Assembly (NCBI GenBank): GCA_017881705.1
Contig: JADGQP010000036.1
Location: 1 to 6,436 of the forward strand
DNA: 6,436 nucleotides
Source of the DNA: Christensenellaceae bacterium
GTDB lineage: Bacteria; Bacillota; Clostridia; Christensenellales; Aristaeellaceae
Reading direction: 5' to 3'
Below the pieces are notes generated by a model. That model was not told the DNA's origin. It saw nothing but the letters and a program-made list of their open reading frames with translations, and searched no databases. The position numbers and the translations under genes were made by a program. This document shows, piece by piece, positions 1-5,842 of the stretch (position 1 is the first letter of the stretch; the number at the start of each line of letters is the position of its first letter).

Positions 1-1278
1 CAGCCCCACGGTATAGATCAGGTAGCGGTAACTGGCGATGGCGCGGAAGTATTTTTCGCCGATGCCGGTACGCAGGGTCAGCGCGGCCACCGCCGCCACA
101 GAGGCGGCAATCGCGGCGCCCGCGTCCTGCAGGGTAGGTATCAACAGCAGGCTTAACCCCAGGTTCATCAGCGAGGAAACCAGGAAAATCAGGGTGTTCC
201 AGTAGCTTTTTTTAGAAATTCCGATGCCCATGCCCGCAGTTTCGCCTAAACAGTAACAAATCGGCGCGAGGAAAAGAAACGGAAAGTACACGGCGGAACT
301 GCGAAAGTTATGACCCAGCAGCAGGTACAACGGCACCTGCAGAAGCGTCATCGTCAGCCCAAACCCCGTAAGCAGGCACGCCATCAGCCGATGCACGGTA
401 TAGAAGCGGCCTTTATCCTCCTGGTGGTAATGCTCATACACATAAGGCGCCCAGTAGGTGTTGAAGCCTGTTTGAATCACGTTGACGGTGGACGCAAGCG
501 TGAGCCCCGAGGTATAAATGCCCACGGCGGACGGGCCGATCATACTTGACAGAATCAGCAGTGAAATGGAGGAGTTGAGCCAGGACATCATCGCCAGCGG
601 GATCAGCGGCGCGGCAAAGGCGGACATGGTTTTGATAAACGGACGATCCACCATACGGGAAAAGTGCGGATCAAAGCGGCGGCGCTGGATAAGCGTGAAC
701 ACGAGGGTGAACGCCCCCATCAGCACCGTAAGCAGCACAATCGCGGGTTTGGCGGTAGCGCTTTGGAAGGCGGTGGCCAGATACGCAAGCTTGGTAAGCA
801 CCACCTGTAAAACGCCCTGAATCGTATACAGCCGCGCATTCTGCTCCATGCGGTAGCTCAGCGACAGGTACCGGAACTGCACCTGGCAGAAGCCATACAC
901 CGCCATGCAGACGAACACGCCGAAGTCCGGCTGTTTCATCACCAGGAAGCTTACGCCCCGCCACGCGAACATCGCAATCAGCGCGGAAACCACCGCAAAC
1001 CCCAGCGACGTGACGGTGCAGAAGGTGAACATGCCCGCGCGGTCGCTTTTCCCCGGCGGCTCGCGGTAAAAACGTACATATGCCTGGTCCAGCCCCAGGT
1101 AACAGGTGGCGGAAAACAACGCCACATAGGTGCTGACAAGGTTGAGTCTCCCGTATTCGGTCGTGGAGAACAGCCTCGTCATGATCATGGAGGCGATAAA
1201 CCCCAGCACGAAGGAAATCCACGTATTCAGGGAAAAGCCGACGACGTTTTTAAGAAACTTTTTTTTCGTCTGCTCCAT
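1..1278 (-). CDS. Polysaccharide / lipid-linked oligosaccharide flippase (MOP superfamily, Wzx-like), C-terminus cut by window edge
   Basis: The frame is open from the ATG at 1278 to the left edge with no stop, giving 426 residues, so the gene is incomplete at its 3' end (family members are usually about 480-500 aa). The product is strongly hydrophobic with roughly a dozen predicted membrane segments, for example about residues 13-33, 48-66, 86-106, 178-197, 218-245, 298-321, 329-345 and 360-380. Family-like signatures are the N-terminal stretch around residues 24-47 (TRLFSTTEYGRLNL), GLDQAYVRFYRE at 62-73, GFNTYWAPYVYEHY at 271-284 and the KKSYWNTL...NLGLSLLLIP region at 356-381. In this family such proteins move undecaprenyl-linked sugars across the cytoplasmic membrane for capsule, exopolysaccharide or wall polymers; the substrate cannot be inferred here. 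The start follows AGGAAAGG (1289-1296) by 10 bases and lies 36 bases after the kinase stop, so it is the fourth gene of the operon. A SpoVB-like spore role is possible but less likely. Confidence 0.9.
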   Translation of the reverse strand, partial: MEQTKKKFLKNVVGFSLNTWISFVLGFIASMIMTRLFSTTEYGRLNLVSTYVALFSATCYLGLDQAYVRFYREPPGKSDRAGMFTFCTVTSLGFAVVSALIAMFAWRGVSFLVMKQPDFGVFVCMAVYGFCQVQFRYLSLSYRMEQNARLYTIQGVLQVVLTKLAYLATAFQSATAKPAIVLLTVLMGAFTLVFTLIQRRRFDPHFSRMVDRPFIKTMSAFAAPLIPLAMMSWLNSSISLLILSSMIGPSAVGIYTSGLTLASTVNVIQTGFNTYWAPYVYEHYHQEDKGRFYTVHRLMACLLTGFGLTMTLLQVPLYLLLGHNFRSSAVYFPFLFLAPICYCLGETAGMGIGISKKSYWNTLIFLVSSLMNLGLSLLLIPTLQDAGAAIAASVAAVAALTLRTGIGEKYFRAIASYRYLIYTVGL

Positions 1279-1288
1279 GCGCGCCTGC

Positions 1289-1296
1289 CCTTTCCT
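1289..1296 (-). promoter_or_regulatory. Ribosome binding site of the flippase gene
   Basis: The minus strand reads AGGAAAGG, 10 bases before the ATG at 1278. It is a moderate Shine-Dalgarno match. It supports this ATG, which is the first in-frame start after the kinase stop codon at 1315-1317. Confidence 0.6.
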
Positions 1297-1314
1297 GTTA
1301 TTTTTTATGGCGGT

Positions 1315-2178
1315 TCAGCCCTTTTTAGGCAGCGTAAAATGGAACGCCGTGCGCCCGGGGACGCTTTCGCACGTAACGGCTCCGTCAAATGCGTCCAGCG
1401 TTTCCTTTACAATGGACAGCCCCATGCCGTGCCCCTCGCCCTTGGTAGTCACGCCTGCCTCGAAAATCTTCCCCAGCATCTCCGGGGGAATCACGTCCCC
1501 GTTATCGGCGACGGTGAAGAGGAACGCGCGCAGGTTCTCGGCGATGGTCACGCATACACAGGGCTTATCGGTGGTTTTCACCGCATCTTCCGCATTGTCG
1601 ATCAGGTTGGCTAGCACCCGGCACAGTTCCCAGCCGGGAACGGTCAGCCCGTCCAGCGCGCTTTTGATATCCAGCTTCAACTCGATGCCGCGTTCTGCGC
1701 ACGCGCCGGCTTTCACCTGCAAAAGCGCGTTTACCGCGGTGGATTGGGTGCGTAAAAAGCTGGAAACCGAGCGGATTTCACCGTAGACCTTTTCCAGGTA
1801 GTCCGTGGCGTCTCGATATTCCTTCATTTCCATGAGGCTGTAAACAACCTGCAGATGGTTTAAAAAGTCGTGCCGCTGGGCGCGCAGGGTGTGGTTAAGC
1901 GAGTCCATCTGCGTGTTGGTCTGCTCCAGCGCCTCCATAACACGCAGGCGGCGGCGCAGCAGCAGCGCCTCGCGGATATCCAAAAACGCGCCCCAACAGG
2001 CCGCCAATCCGCCAATAATCGCCATCCCCTGGATGATGCCGTGGTTATCCGCATTAACATCCATAACCGAAACGTAAAGGATGAACACCAGCAACACCGC
2101 GATTTCGGAAACGTTCACGATCACGGCGTATTTGGAGGCTTTTCCCACGTCGATCTCACGGCTTGGTTTCCGGCTCAC
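1315..2178 (-). CDS. Spo0B-type membrane sensor histidine kinase with GHKL ATPase domain
   Basis: The protein is 287 aa. Two membrane helices lie at about residues 17-38 and 48-66, joined by an external loop of only about ten residues, so there is almost no extracellular sensor. A short linker (67-98) leads into a Spo0B-type dimerisation and phosphoacceptor helix with RHDFLNHLQ at 102-110; H103 is the expected phosphorylated histidine. The C-terminal GHKL domain has an N box NLIDNAEDA (191-199), a G1 region DNGDVIPPE (225-233), an F box IFEAGVTTK (238-246) and a G2 box GEGHGMGL (247-254). The intact N and G2 boxes suggest a working kinase rather than a Spo0B-like phosphotransferase that has lost ATP binding. 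The gene starts with GTG at 2178, and its GTGA overlaps the rarA stop by 4 bases. No response regulator lies in the window, so signal and output are unknown. Family assignment is firm; function is not. Confidence 0.9.
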   Translation of the reverse strand: MSRKPSREIDVGKASKYAVIVNVSEIAVLLVFILYVSVMDVNADNHGIIQGMAIIGGLAACWGAFLDIREALLLRRRLRVMEALEQTNTQMDSLNHTLRAQRHDFLNHLQVVYSLMEMKEYRDATDYLEKVYGEIRSVSSFLRTQSTAVNALLQVKAGACAERGIELKLDIKSALDGLTVPGWELCRVLANLIDNAEDAVKTTDKPCVCVTIAENLRAFLFTVADNGDVIPPEMLGKIFEAGVTTKGEGHGMGLSIVKETLDAFDGAVTCESVPGRTAFHFTLPKKG

Positions 2179-3521
2179 GGCTTTTTCGCTCCTCTAAACC
2201 TGCGCTCCAAACGCGACTTGATCTTCGCTTCGTTTCCCAGTTCGCCCGGGCGGTAGTATACGCGATCCTCATAGCCCGCCGGCAGGTAGGTCTGCTCAAC
2301 AAAGTGCTCCGGATAATCGTGCGGATACTTGTACTGCGGCGTGTCCTGATGCTTCACGGCGTAACTCTGATCGCGAAGATATTCCGGCACGGCGGAAAAG
2401 CCGCCTTTTTCCGCATCCGCCATGGCCGCGTCCAGCGCGGTTACCACGCTGTTGCTTTTTTCCGCGGTGCAAATGGCCAGAATTGCCTGCGCAATGGGAA
2501 TGCGCGCCTCAGGCATGCCCACGGTTTCCAGCGCCGTAGCCGCCGCCTGTGCCTGCAGCATCGCGGCGGGATCGGCCAGACCTACGTCCTCGCTGGCATG
2601 CACGATCACACGGCGTACAATCAGCTTGGGGTCCACGCCCGCGTATAAAAGCCTGGCGAACCACAAAAGCGCCGCGTCCGCGTCGCTTCCGCGCATGCTT
2701 TTAATAAACGCCGAAAGCATATCGTAATACAGATCTTCGTCCAGCTTGAGTATGGGCTTCTGCACGCTCTCCTGGGCGGCGGCGAGGCTGATGTAGCGGT
2801 ACGGAGCGCTGTGCCGGTCGTCGGCAGTTTCCTGCGTGGTTAAAAACGCCAGCTCCAACGCAGAAAGCGCCACGCGCACATCCCCGTTGGCCACGCGCGC
2901 GATGTATCGCAGAGCGCCCTCCTCGCATTCCACAGCGTAGCGGCCGTAACCGCGTTCCGCGTCGCTTAGGGCACGCTCCATCGCCGTAAGGATGTCCTCA
3001 ACCGTGAGCGGCTCGAAAGCGAACACGCGGCAGCGGCTTACGATGGCGGGCGTCATGCTGGCCATAGGGTTTTCGGTGGTGGAACCGATAAAGCGCACCA
3101 GCCCGTTCTCAATCGCCGGCAGGATGCTGTCGCTTTGCGTCTTGCTCCAGCGGTGGCATTCATCCAGCAGCAGGTAGGTCGCCTTGCCGTAACGCACGCG
3201 GCGATCCTCGGCCTCTTTAAGCACCTTGCGCACATCCGCCACGCCGCTGGTGACAGCGTTGAGCTTTTCAAACGCGCTGCCTGTCATGTTGGCTACAATG
3301 CCCGCCAGCGTGGTCTTGCCGCTGCCGGGCGGCCCCCAAAAGATGCTGCTCTGCAACCTGTCCGCCAGGATGGCACGGCGAAGCAATCGCCCTTCCCCCA
3401 CCAGCTTTTGTTGACCGATAAACTCGCTAAGCGTCCGCGGGCGCATTCGATCAGCCAGCGGGGCCTGCGTGGGGTGTCCGTCCGCGGTGCTCCAAAGGGT
3501 TTGTTGATCCATATCGCTCAT
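2175..3521 (-). CDS. rarA: Replication-associated recombination protein A (RarA/MgsA, WRNIP1-family AAA+ ATPase)
   Basis: This is a full-length RarA of 448 aa, close to the usual 420-450. The N-terminus PLADRMRPRTLSEFIGQQ (21-38) is the family signature. The AAA+ core shows Walker A GPPGSGKTT (63-71), Walker B LLLDEC with D120 and E121, sensor 1 TTEN (148-151), an arginine-finger region SRCR (162-165) and sensor 2 GDVR (213-216). The tetramerising C-terminal part has RGSDADAALLWFARLL (277-292), then HASEDVGLADP (308-318) and YKYPHDYPEHFVEQTYLP (397-414). RarA acts in the cytoplasm at stalled replication forks and at single-strand/duplex junctions with SSB. Walker B continues as DECHRWSK rather than the DEVHRFNK of E. 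coli RarA; the catalytic acidic residues are kept. The start ATG overlaps the nitroreductase stop as ATGA and has little Shine-Dalgarno of its own, so it probably depends on coupling. A second ATG three codons in (M4) is a weaker alternative. It also overlaps the kinase downstream by 4 bases. Confidence 0.97.
   Translation of the reverse strand: MSDMDQQTLWSTADGHPTQAPLADRMRPRTLSEFIGQQKLVGEGRLLRRAILADRLQSSIFWGPPGSGKTTLAGIVANMTGSAFEKLNAVTSGVADVRKVLKEAEDRRVRYGKATYLLLDECHRWSKTQSDSILPAIENGLVRFIGSTTENPMASMTPAIVSRCRVFAFEPLTVEDILTAMERALSDAERGYGRYAVECEEGALRYIARVANGDVRVALSALELAFLTTQETADDRHSAPYRYISLAAAQESVQKPILKLDEDLYYDMLSAFIKSMRGSDADAALLWFARLLYAGVDPKLIVRRVIVHASEDVGLADPAAMLQAQAAATALETVGMPEARIPIAQAILAICTAEKSNSVVTALDAAMADAEKGGFSAVPEYLRDQSYAVKHQDTPQYKYPHDYPEHFVEQTYLPAGYEDRVYYRPGELGNEAKIKSRLERRFRGAKKP
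2189..2195 (-). promoter_or_regulatory. Ribosome binding site that fixes the GTG start of the kinase
   Basis: The minus strand reads AGAGGAG, 10 bases before the GTG at 2178 and inside the last codons of rarA. It supports the GTG start with the 4-base GTGA overlap instead of a downstream ATG, and implies translation coupled to rarA. Confidence 0.65.
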
Positions 3522-4279
3522 AACAGCTCAATCGTCGCAGTTTGTCCGTTATCGGCAAGAGAGAATATCGCGGAGGTGTTTCCAAGCGCGAGCAGCGCGT
3601 GGCATATGGCGATGCCCAGATCCAGCTTCTGCCCCGACATCCCCACGGAAACCGTAACGGTTTTTTTGCCGGTCAGCCTGATACGCCAGGGCTGCAGGTT
3701 TATGGCGCTGGGCGCAATCTGCACATACTGCGCCGCCTCGCGCAGCGCTGAGTTCATTTTTTCAAAATCGGGGCAAATGGTTGCTATGTCTTTACGTTTG
3801 CGGGCCAGCGGCAGATTCGGCAAGGTCTTGGGCCGCCCAAGCGCAATCAACGCGACGATTTTCTCGTTGCTTTCCAGCTTCAACCCTACCTGAGCGCGGC
3901 GGTACGTACCGGAAACCCAGCAGCCGCCCAGCCCCATTTCCACCGCGCGCAGCAGGAACATCTCCCCGCTGACGCCGGCGTTCACAACGCTGATAGGCTG
4001 ATCATCCGTTACGATGATCGCCGCAAAGCGCTGTACGTTTTCAAACTTGACAAACAAAGCTCCCAGTACAGGTTGAAACAGCGAGTTTTCACAAATGCCA
4101 AGCGCAATCCGCATCCCAGGCAGCGCCAACAGCGCCGCCGCCGTGTTCAGTTCGCTCCATTGCTCCGTGTTCGGTGCGGTGGCAAATATCCGGCAGCTTT
4201 CGCGACGCTGCGCCGCCTCAAAGAGGCCGGTGAGCTTTGTGCTGTCAAAAAAACCGTTCAATCGCCATTGATTGGCCAT
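3518..4279 (-). CDS. TM1586-type nitroreductase family protein (putative FMN oxidoreductase)
   Basis: The protein is 253 aa, a normal length for the TM1586-like branch of the nitroreductase fold. Visible family features are RRESCRIF at 25-32 (the RRSxRxF-like FMN phosphate-binding start), PGMRIALGI at 54-62, GVSGEMFLLRAVEMGLGGCWVSGTY at 102-126 and APSAINLQPWRI at 189-200, the usual signature of the second half. The fold normally binds FMN and uses NAD(P)H to reduce nitro compounds, quinones or similar acceptors; the substrate here is unknown. No signal peptide or membrane segment is seen, so it should be cytoplasmic. It is the first gene of a four-gene operon, with a near-consensus promoter 50-80 bases upstream and a very strong ribosome binding site. 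Its TGA overlaps the rarA ATG by 4 bases. The family is fairly sure; the reaction is not. Confidence 0.85.
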   Translation of the reverse strand: MANQWRLNGFFDSTKLTGLFEAAQRRESCRIFATAPNTEQWSELNTAAALLALPGMRIALGICENSLFQPVLGALFVKFENVQRFAAIIVTDDQPISVVNAGVSGEMFLLRAVEMGLGGCWVSGTYRRAQVGLKLESNEKIVALIALGRPKTLPNLPLARKRKDIATICPDFEKMNSALREAAQYVQIAPSAINLQPWRIRLTGKKTVTVSVGMSGQKLDLGIAICHALLALGNTSAIFSLADNGQTATIELL

Positions 4280-4284
4280 ACCGG

Positions 4285-4294
4285 CACCTCCTTA
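4285..4294 (-). promoter_or_regulatory. Strong ribosome binding site of the nitroreductase gene
   Basis: The minus strand reads TAAGGAGGTG, essentially a full anti-16S match, with 5 bases between its end and the ATG at 4279. It settles the start codon and suggests high translation of the first operon gene. Confidence 0.85.
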
Positions 4295-4318
4295 CTAAAA
4301 CAAGCGTTTTTTACAGCC

Positions 4319-4351
4319 TGTTAGTTTATCTACTATACACTTTTTCTAACA
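4319..4351. promoter_or_regulatory. Candidate operator: inverted hexamers around the -10 box of the operon promoter
   Basis: TGTTAG (4319-4324) and CTAACA (4346-4351) are perfect inverted copies 21 bases apart. One copy lies in the spacer between -35 and -10, the other near the transcription start. A dimeric repressor bound here would block the promoter. Two 6-bp arms can arise by chance and no regulator is named, so this is only a candidate. Confidence 0.35.
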
Positions 4352-4360
4352 AAATGGCAA
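4332..4360 (-). promoter_or_regulatory. Sigma-A-type promoter of the nitroreductase-rarA-kinase-flippase operon
   Basis: On the minus strand the -35 box is TTGCCA (4355-4360, five of six matches) and the -10 box is TATAGT (4332-4337, five of six), with an ideal 17-base spacer. Transcription should start near 4325, giving a leader of about 45 bases. No comparable promoter was seen inside the operon. An inverted hexamer pair surrounds the -10 box (separate entry). Confidence 0.75.
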
Positions 4361-4473
4361 GGCGCAAGGGTTGGAATGGCGGTTAAACGCCTGGGTTGGG
4401 GAGGGGCACATACCCCCCCTGCCTTCCCCTGGGGGAACCGGTACGGGGACGCAGAGTATGCGTCTACGACACA

Positions 4474-4500
4474 CCAAAGGGCTTTCCGCTCGCCCTTTGG
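4474..4500. repeat. Perfect hairpin, 9-bp stem and 9-base loop, left arm of the palindromic element
   Basis: CCAAAGGGC (4474-4482) pairs with GCCCTTTGG (4492-4500) around the loop TTTCCGCTC. The hairpin at 4577-4601 carries the exact reverse complement of this loop, so the two hairpins are mirror partners that could alternatively pair with each other. Confidence 0.7.
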
Positions 4501-4576
4501 AAACCTTCGGGCACCTGCGGGTACGAAACCCTGCGCCCTAGGTTTGAACCCCTGCGCCCACAGGCGCCCGAAGGAT

Positions 4577-4601
4577 GCAGGGGCGAGCGGAAAGCCCCTG
4601 C
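4577..4601. repeat. Perfect hairpin, 8-bp stem and 9-base loop, right arm of the palindromic element
   Basis: GCAGGGGC (4577-4584) pairs with GCCCCTGC (4594-4601) around the loop GAGCGGAAA, which is the reverse complement of the loop at 4483-4491. The stem bases differ from those of the left hairpin while the loop is conserved. A second hairpin, CCATGCC/GGCATGG with loop CGCA, follows directly at 4602-4619. Confidence 0.7.
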
Positions 4602-4648
4602 CCATGCCCGCAGGCATGGCCCCTGCCCCCGTTCAGGGGAAAAGGCAA

Positions 4649-4672
4649 GGGGAGGGGCCGAAGCCCCTCCCC
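4649..4672 (-). terminator. Strong GC hairpin with UUCG loop behind gap, at the right end of the element
   Basis: The minus strand forms a perfect 10-bp stem, GGGGAGGGGC / GCCCCTCCCC, closed by a C(UUCG)G tetraloop. It lies directly after the U-tract of the short gap terminator. The bases after it (TTGCCTTTT) are only weakly U-rich, so alone it is a poor intrinsic terminator. It may serve as a back-up terminator, an RNA 3'-end stabiliser, or simply be the end hairpin of the repeat element. Confidence 0.5.
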
Positions 4673-4693
4673 AAAAAGGACGTTTTATCGTCC
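4673..4693 (-). terminator. Rho-independent terminator of gap
   Basis: On the minus strand, 13 bases after the gap stop codon, GGACG (4693-4689) pairs with CGTCC (4682-4678) around a 6-base ATAAAA loop and is followed at once by TTTTT (4677-4673). The stem is short (5 bp, or 6 with a G-U pair), but position and U-tract are right. Its U-tract overlaps the last two bases of the palindromic element. Confidence 0.65.
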
Positions 4694-4706
4694 CACCCAC
4701 TTTTGC

Positions 4707-5738
4707 TCAGCCCAGCTCCGAGAAGTACTTGATGGTGCGAACCATCTGGCTGGTGTAGCTGTTTTCGTTGTCGTACCAGGCAACGGTTTGCACATGGTAG
4801 GTGTCGTCGTCGATCTTGCTCACCATGGTCTGGGTGGTGTCAAACAGCGAGCCGTAACGCATGCCGATTACGTCGGAAGAAACGATCTCGTCGTCGGTAT
4901 AGCCGAAGCTTTCGCTGTTGGCGGCTTTCTTCATCACTTCGTTGATGCCAGCCACGGTCACGTCCTTGCCCTTGATTACGGAATACAACAGCGTGGTGGA
5001 ACCGTCGGGCACCGCAACGCGCTGCGCGGAGCCAACCATCTTGCCCTTCAGTTCCGGAATAACCAAGCCGATGGCATTGGCGGCGCCGGTGGAGTTGGGC
5101 ACGGTGTTGGCGGCGCCGGCACGGGCACGGCGCAGATCGCCTTTACGGTGAGGGCCGTCCAGAATCATCTGGTCGCCGGTGTAGGCGTGCACGGTACACA
5201 TAATGCCGCTCACGATGGGGTAAGCGTCGTTCAGCGCTTTCGCCATGGGCGCGAGGCAGTTGGTGGTGCAGGACGCGGCGGAAATGATTTTATCTTCCTT
5301 GGTCAGGGTCTTTTCGTTTACGGAGAACACGATGGTTTTCAGGTCGTTTCCGGCGGGCGCGGAAATAACAACCTTTTTGGCGCCGGCATCGATGTGCGCC
5401 TGGCTCGCATTCTTGCTGGTGTAAAAGCCGGTGCATTCCAGCACAACGTCCACGTCCAGCTGGCCCCAAGGGCAGTTCTTGGCCTCTTTTTCCGCGTAAA
5501 TGCGGATCTTCTTGCCATCGACGATAATGGAATCTTCCGTGGATTCCACGGTGTGTTTATGCTCGCCGATTACGCCGCAATACGGGCCCTGCACGGTATC
5601 GTACTTCAACAGGTGCGCCAGCATCGTCGGGCTGGTAAGATCGTTGATAGCAACGATCTCATAACCCGGGGCGGAAAACATTTGGCGGAAAGCAAGACGG
5701 CCGATGCGGCCGAAACCGTTGATTGCTACTTTGACCAT
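4707..5738 (-). CDS. gap: Type I glyceraldehyde-3-phosphate dehydrogenase, NAD-type
   Basis: The protein is 343 aa, slightly longer than the usual 330-340. It catalyses the reversible NAD-linked oxidative phosphorylation of glyceraldehyde 3-phosphate to 1,3-bisphosphoglycerate in glycolysis, as a cytoplasmic tetramer. The Rossmann start is MVKVAINGFGRIGR (1-14), and D33 in AINDL is the residue typical of NAD preference. The active site has SAASCTTNC (153-161) with nucleophile C157, and H184 in CTVHAYTGDQ. RKGDLRRARAGAANTVPNSTGAA (198-220) covers the phosphate-binding region, and WYDNENSYTSQMV (321-333) closes the C-terminus. The frame continues upstream to an ATG at 5831, but the extra 31 residues do not resemble GAPDH and would contain the promoter; the ATG at 5738 has the strong ribosome binding site and the canonical N-terminus. 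No pgk or tpi follows, so it looks monocistronic. A Rex-like site upstream suggests control by the NADH/NAD ratio. Confidence 0.98.
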   Translation of the reverse strand: MVKVAINGFGRIGRLAFRQMFSAPGYEIVAINDLTSPTMLAHLLKYDTVQGPYCGVIGEHKHTVESTEDSIIVDGKKIRIYAEKEAKNCPWGQLDVDVVLECTGFYTSKNASQAHIDAGAKKVVISAPAGNDLKTIVFSVNEKTLTKEDKIISAASCTTNCLAPMAKALNDAYPIVSGIMCTVHAYTGDQMILDGPHRKGDLRRARAGAANTVPNSTGAANAIGLVIPELKGKMVGSAQRVAVPDGSTTLLYSVIKGKDVTVAGINEVMKKAANSESFGYTDDEIVSSDVIGMRYGSLFDTTQTMVSKIDDDTYHVQTVAWYDNENSYTSQMVRTIKYFSELG

Positions 5739-5745
5739 GTAGTAT

Positions 5746-5753
5746 CTCCTCCT
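5746..5753 (-). promoter_or_regulatory. Ribosome binding site that decides the gap start
   Basis: The minus strand reads AGGAGGAG, 7 bases before the ATG at 5738. It rejects the upstream in-frame ATG at 5831. A small hairpin, GACAA-GAT-TTGTC (5754-5766), sits immediately 5' of it and would end at the edge of the site. Confidence 0.85.
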
Positions 5754-5787
5754 GACAAATCTTGTCTTGTGGTATGTCACCTTTGTT

Positions 5788-5816
5788 ATTGTACCCAAAA
5801 CCGCCTTGCATTGCAA
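5788..5816 (-). promoter_or_regulatory. Sigma-A-type promoter of gap
   Basis: On the minus strand the -35 box is TTGCAA (5811-5816, four of six) and the -10 box is TACAAT (5788-5793, five of six), with a 17-base spacer. The start should lie near 5781, giving a leader of about 42 bases with the small hairpin next to the ribosome binding site. The -35 box is inside a 15-bp palindrome. Confidence 0.7.
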
Positions 5817-5818
5817 GG
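5804..5818. promoter_or_regulatory. 15-bp palindrome over the gap -35 box, candidate operator
   Basis: The plus strand carries CCTTGCA, one base, then TGCAAGG: perfect 7-bp arms with a 1-base centre. It fully covers the -35 hexamer, the position expected for a repressor site. It does not match the Rex consensus, so it would be a second regulatory input. The regulator is unknown. Confidence 0.45.
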
Positions 5819-5842
5819 GCTCGACGGACATTTTCGCGTTTT

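Larger units (their letters stand above)
4396..4674. repeat. Nested palindromic, GC-rich intergenic element (MITE/REP-like) of about 279 bp
   Basis: The stretch has no credible gene and is built from concentric inverted repeats. The ends are a perfect 12-bp pair, TTGGGGAGGGGC (4396-4407) against GCCCCTCCCCAA (4663-4674), extended imperfectly by TGCCTTCCCCTG (4420-4431) against its partner at 4634-4647, which has a 2-base insertion. The middle pair is GGGCTTTCCGCTCGCCC (4479-4495) and its exact 17-bp reverse complement (4581-4597). The inner pair is 4504-4517 against 4561-4574, 13 of 14 matching. Side hairpins decorate the arms at 4448-4464, 4474-4500, 4577-4601 and 4602-4619. CCCTGCGCCC is repeated directly at 4529-4538 and 4550-4559. 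The whole could fold as one cruciform or long RNA stem. It sits between the gap terminator and the operon promoter. No target-site duplication was seen. It may be a mobile miniature element or a structured repeat; other copies in the genome cannot be tested here. Confidence 0.65.

Noticed and set aside
310..820. Plus-strand open frames opposite the flippase
   Set aside because: They are antisense shadows with no ribosome binding site and no recognisable domain.
671..1222. Minus-strand open frame of 183 codons inside the flippase gene
   Set aside because: It is in another frame of the flippase, which itself is open for 426 codons with clear membrane segments and family motifs.
1279..1314. Terminator or promoter in the gap between kinase and flippase
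   Set aside because: Only a 3-bp pairing near the kinase stop and an A-rich stretch are present. No U-tract or -35/-10 pair was found, so read-through is more likely.
4525..4560. T-arm-like sequence GGTTCAAACC on the minus strand, suggesting a tRNA
   Set aside because: The TTCAAAC loop fits, but the flanking 5-bp stem does not pair and no acceptor, D or anticodon arms are present. It belongs to the nested palindrome.
4333..4758. Several open frames on both strands through the GC-rich intergenic element
   Set aside because: They are open because the inverted repeats are poor in stop codons. The products are proline/arginine/glycine-rich, overlap each other in several frames, and have no ribosome binding sites.
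5739..5831. N-terminal extension of gap to the upstream ATG at 5831
   Set aside because: The extra 31 residues do not resemble GAPDH, overlap the predicted promoter and palindrome, and are bypassed by the strong ribosome binding site before the ATG at 5738.
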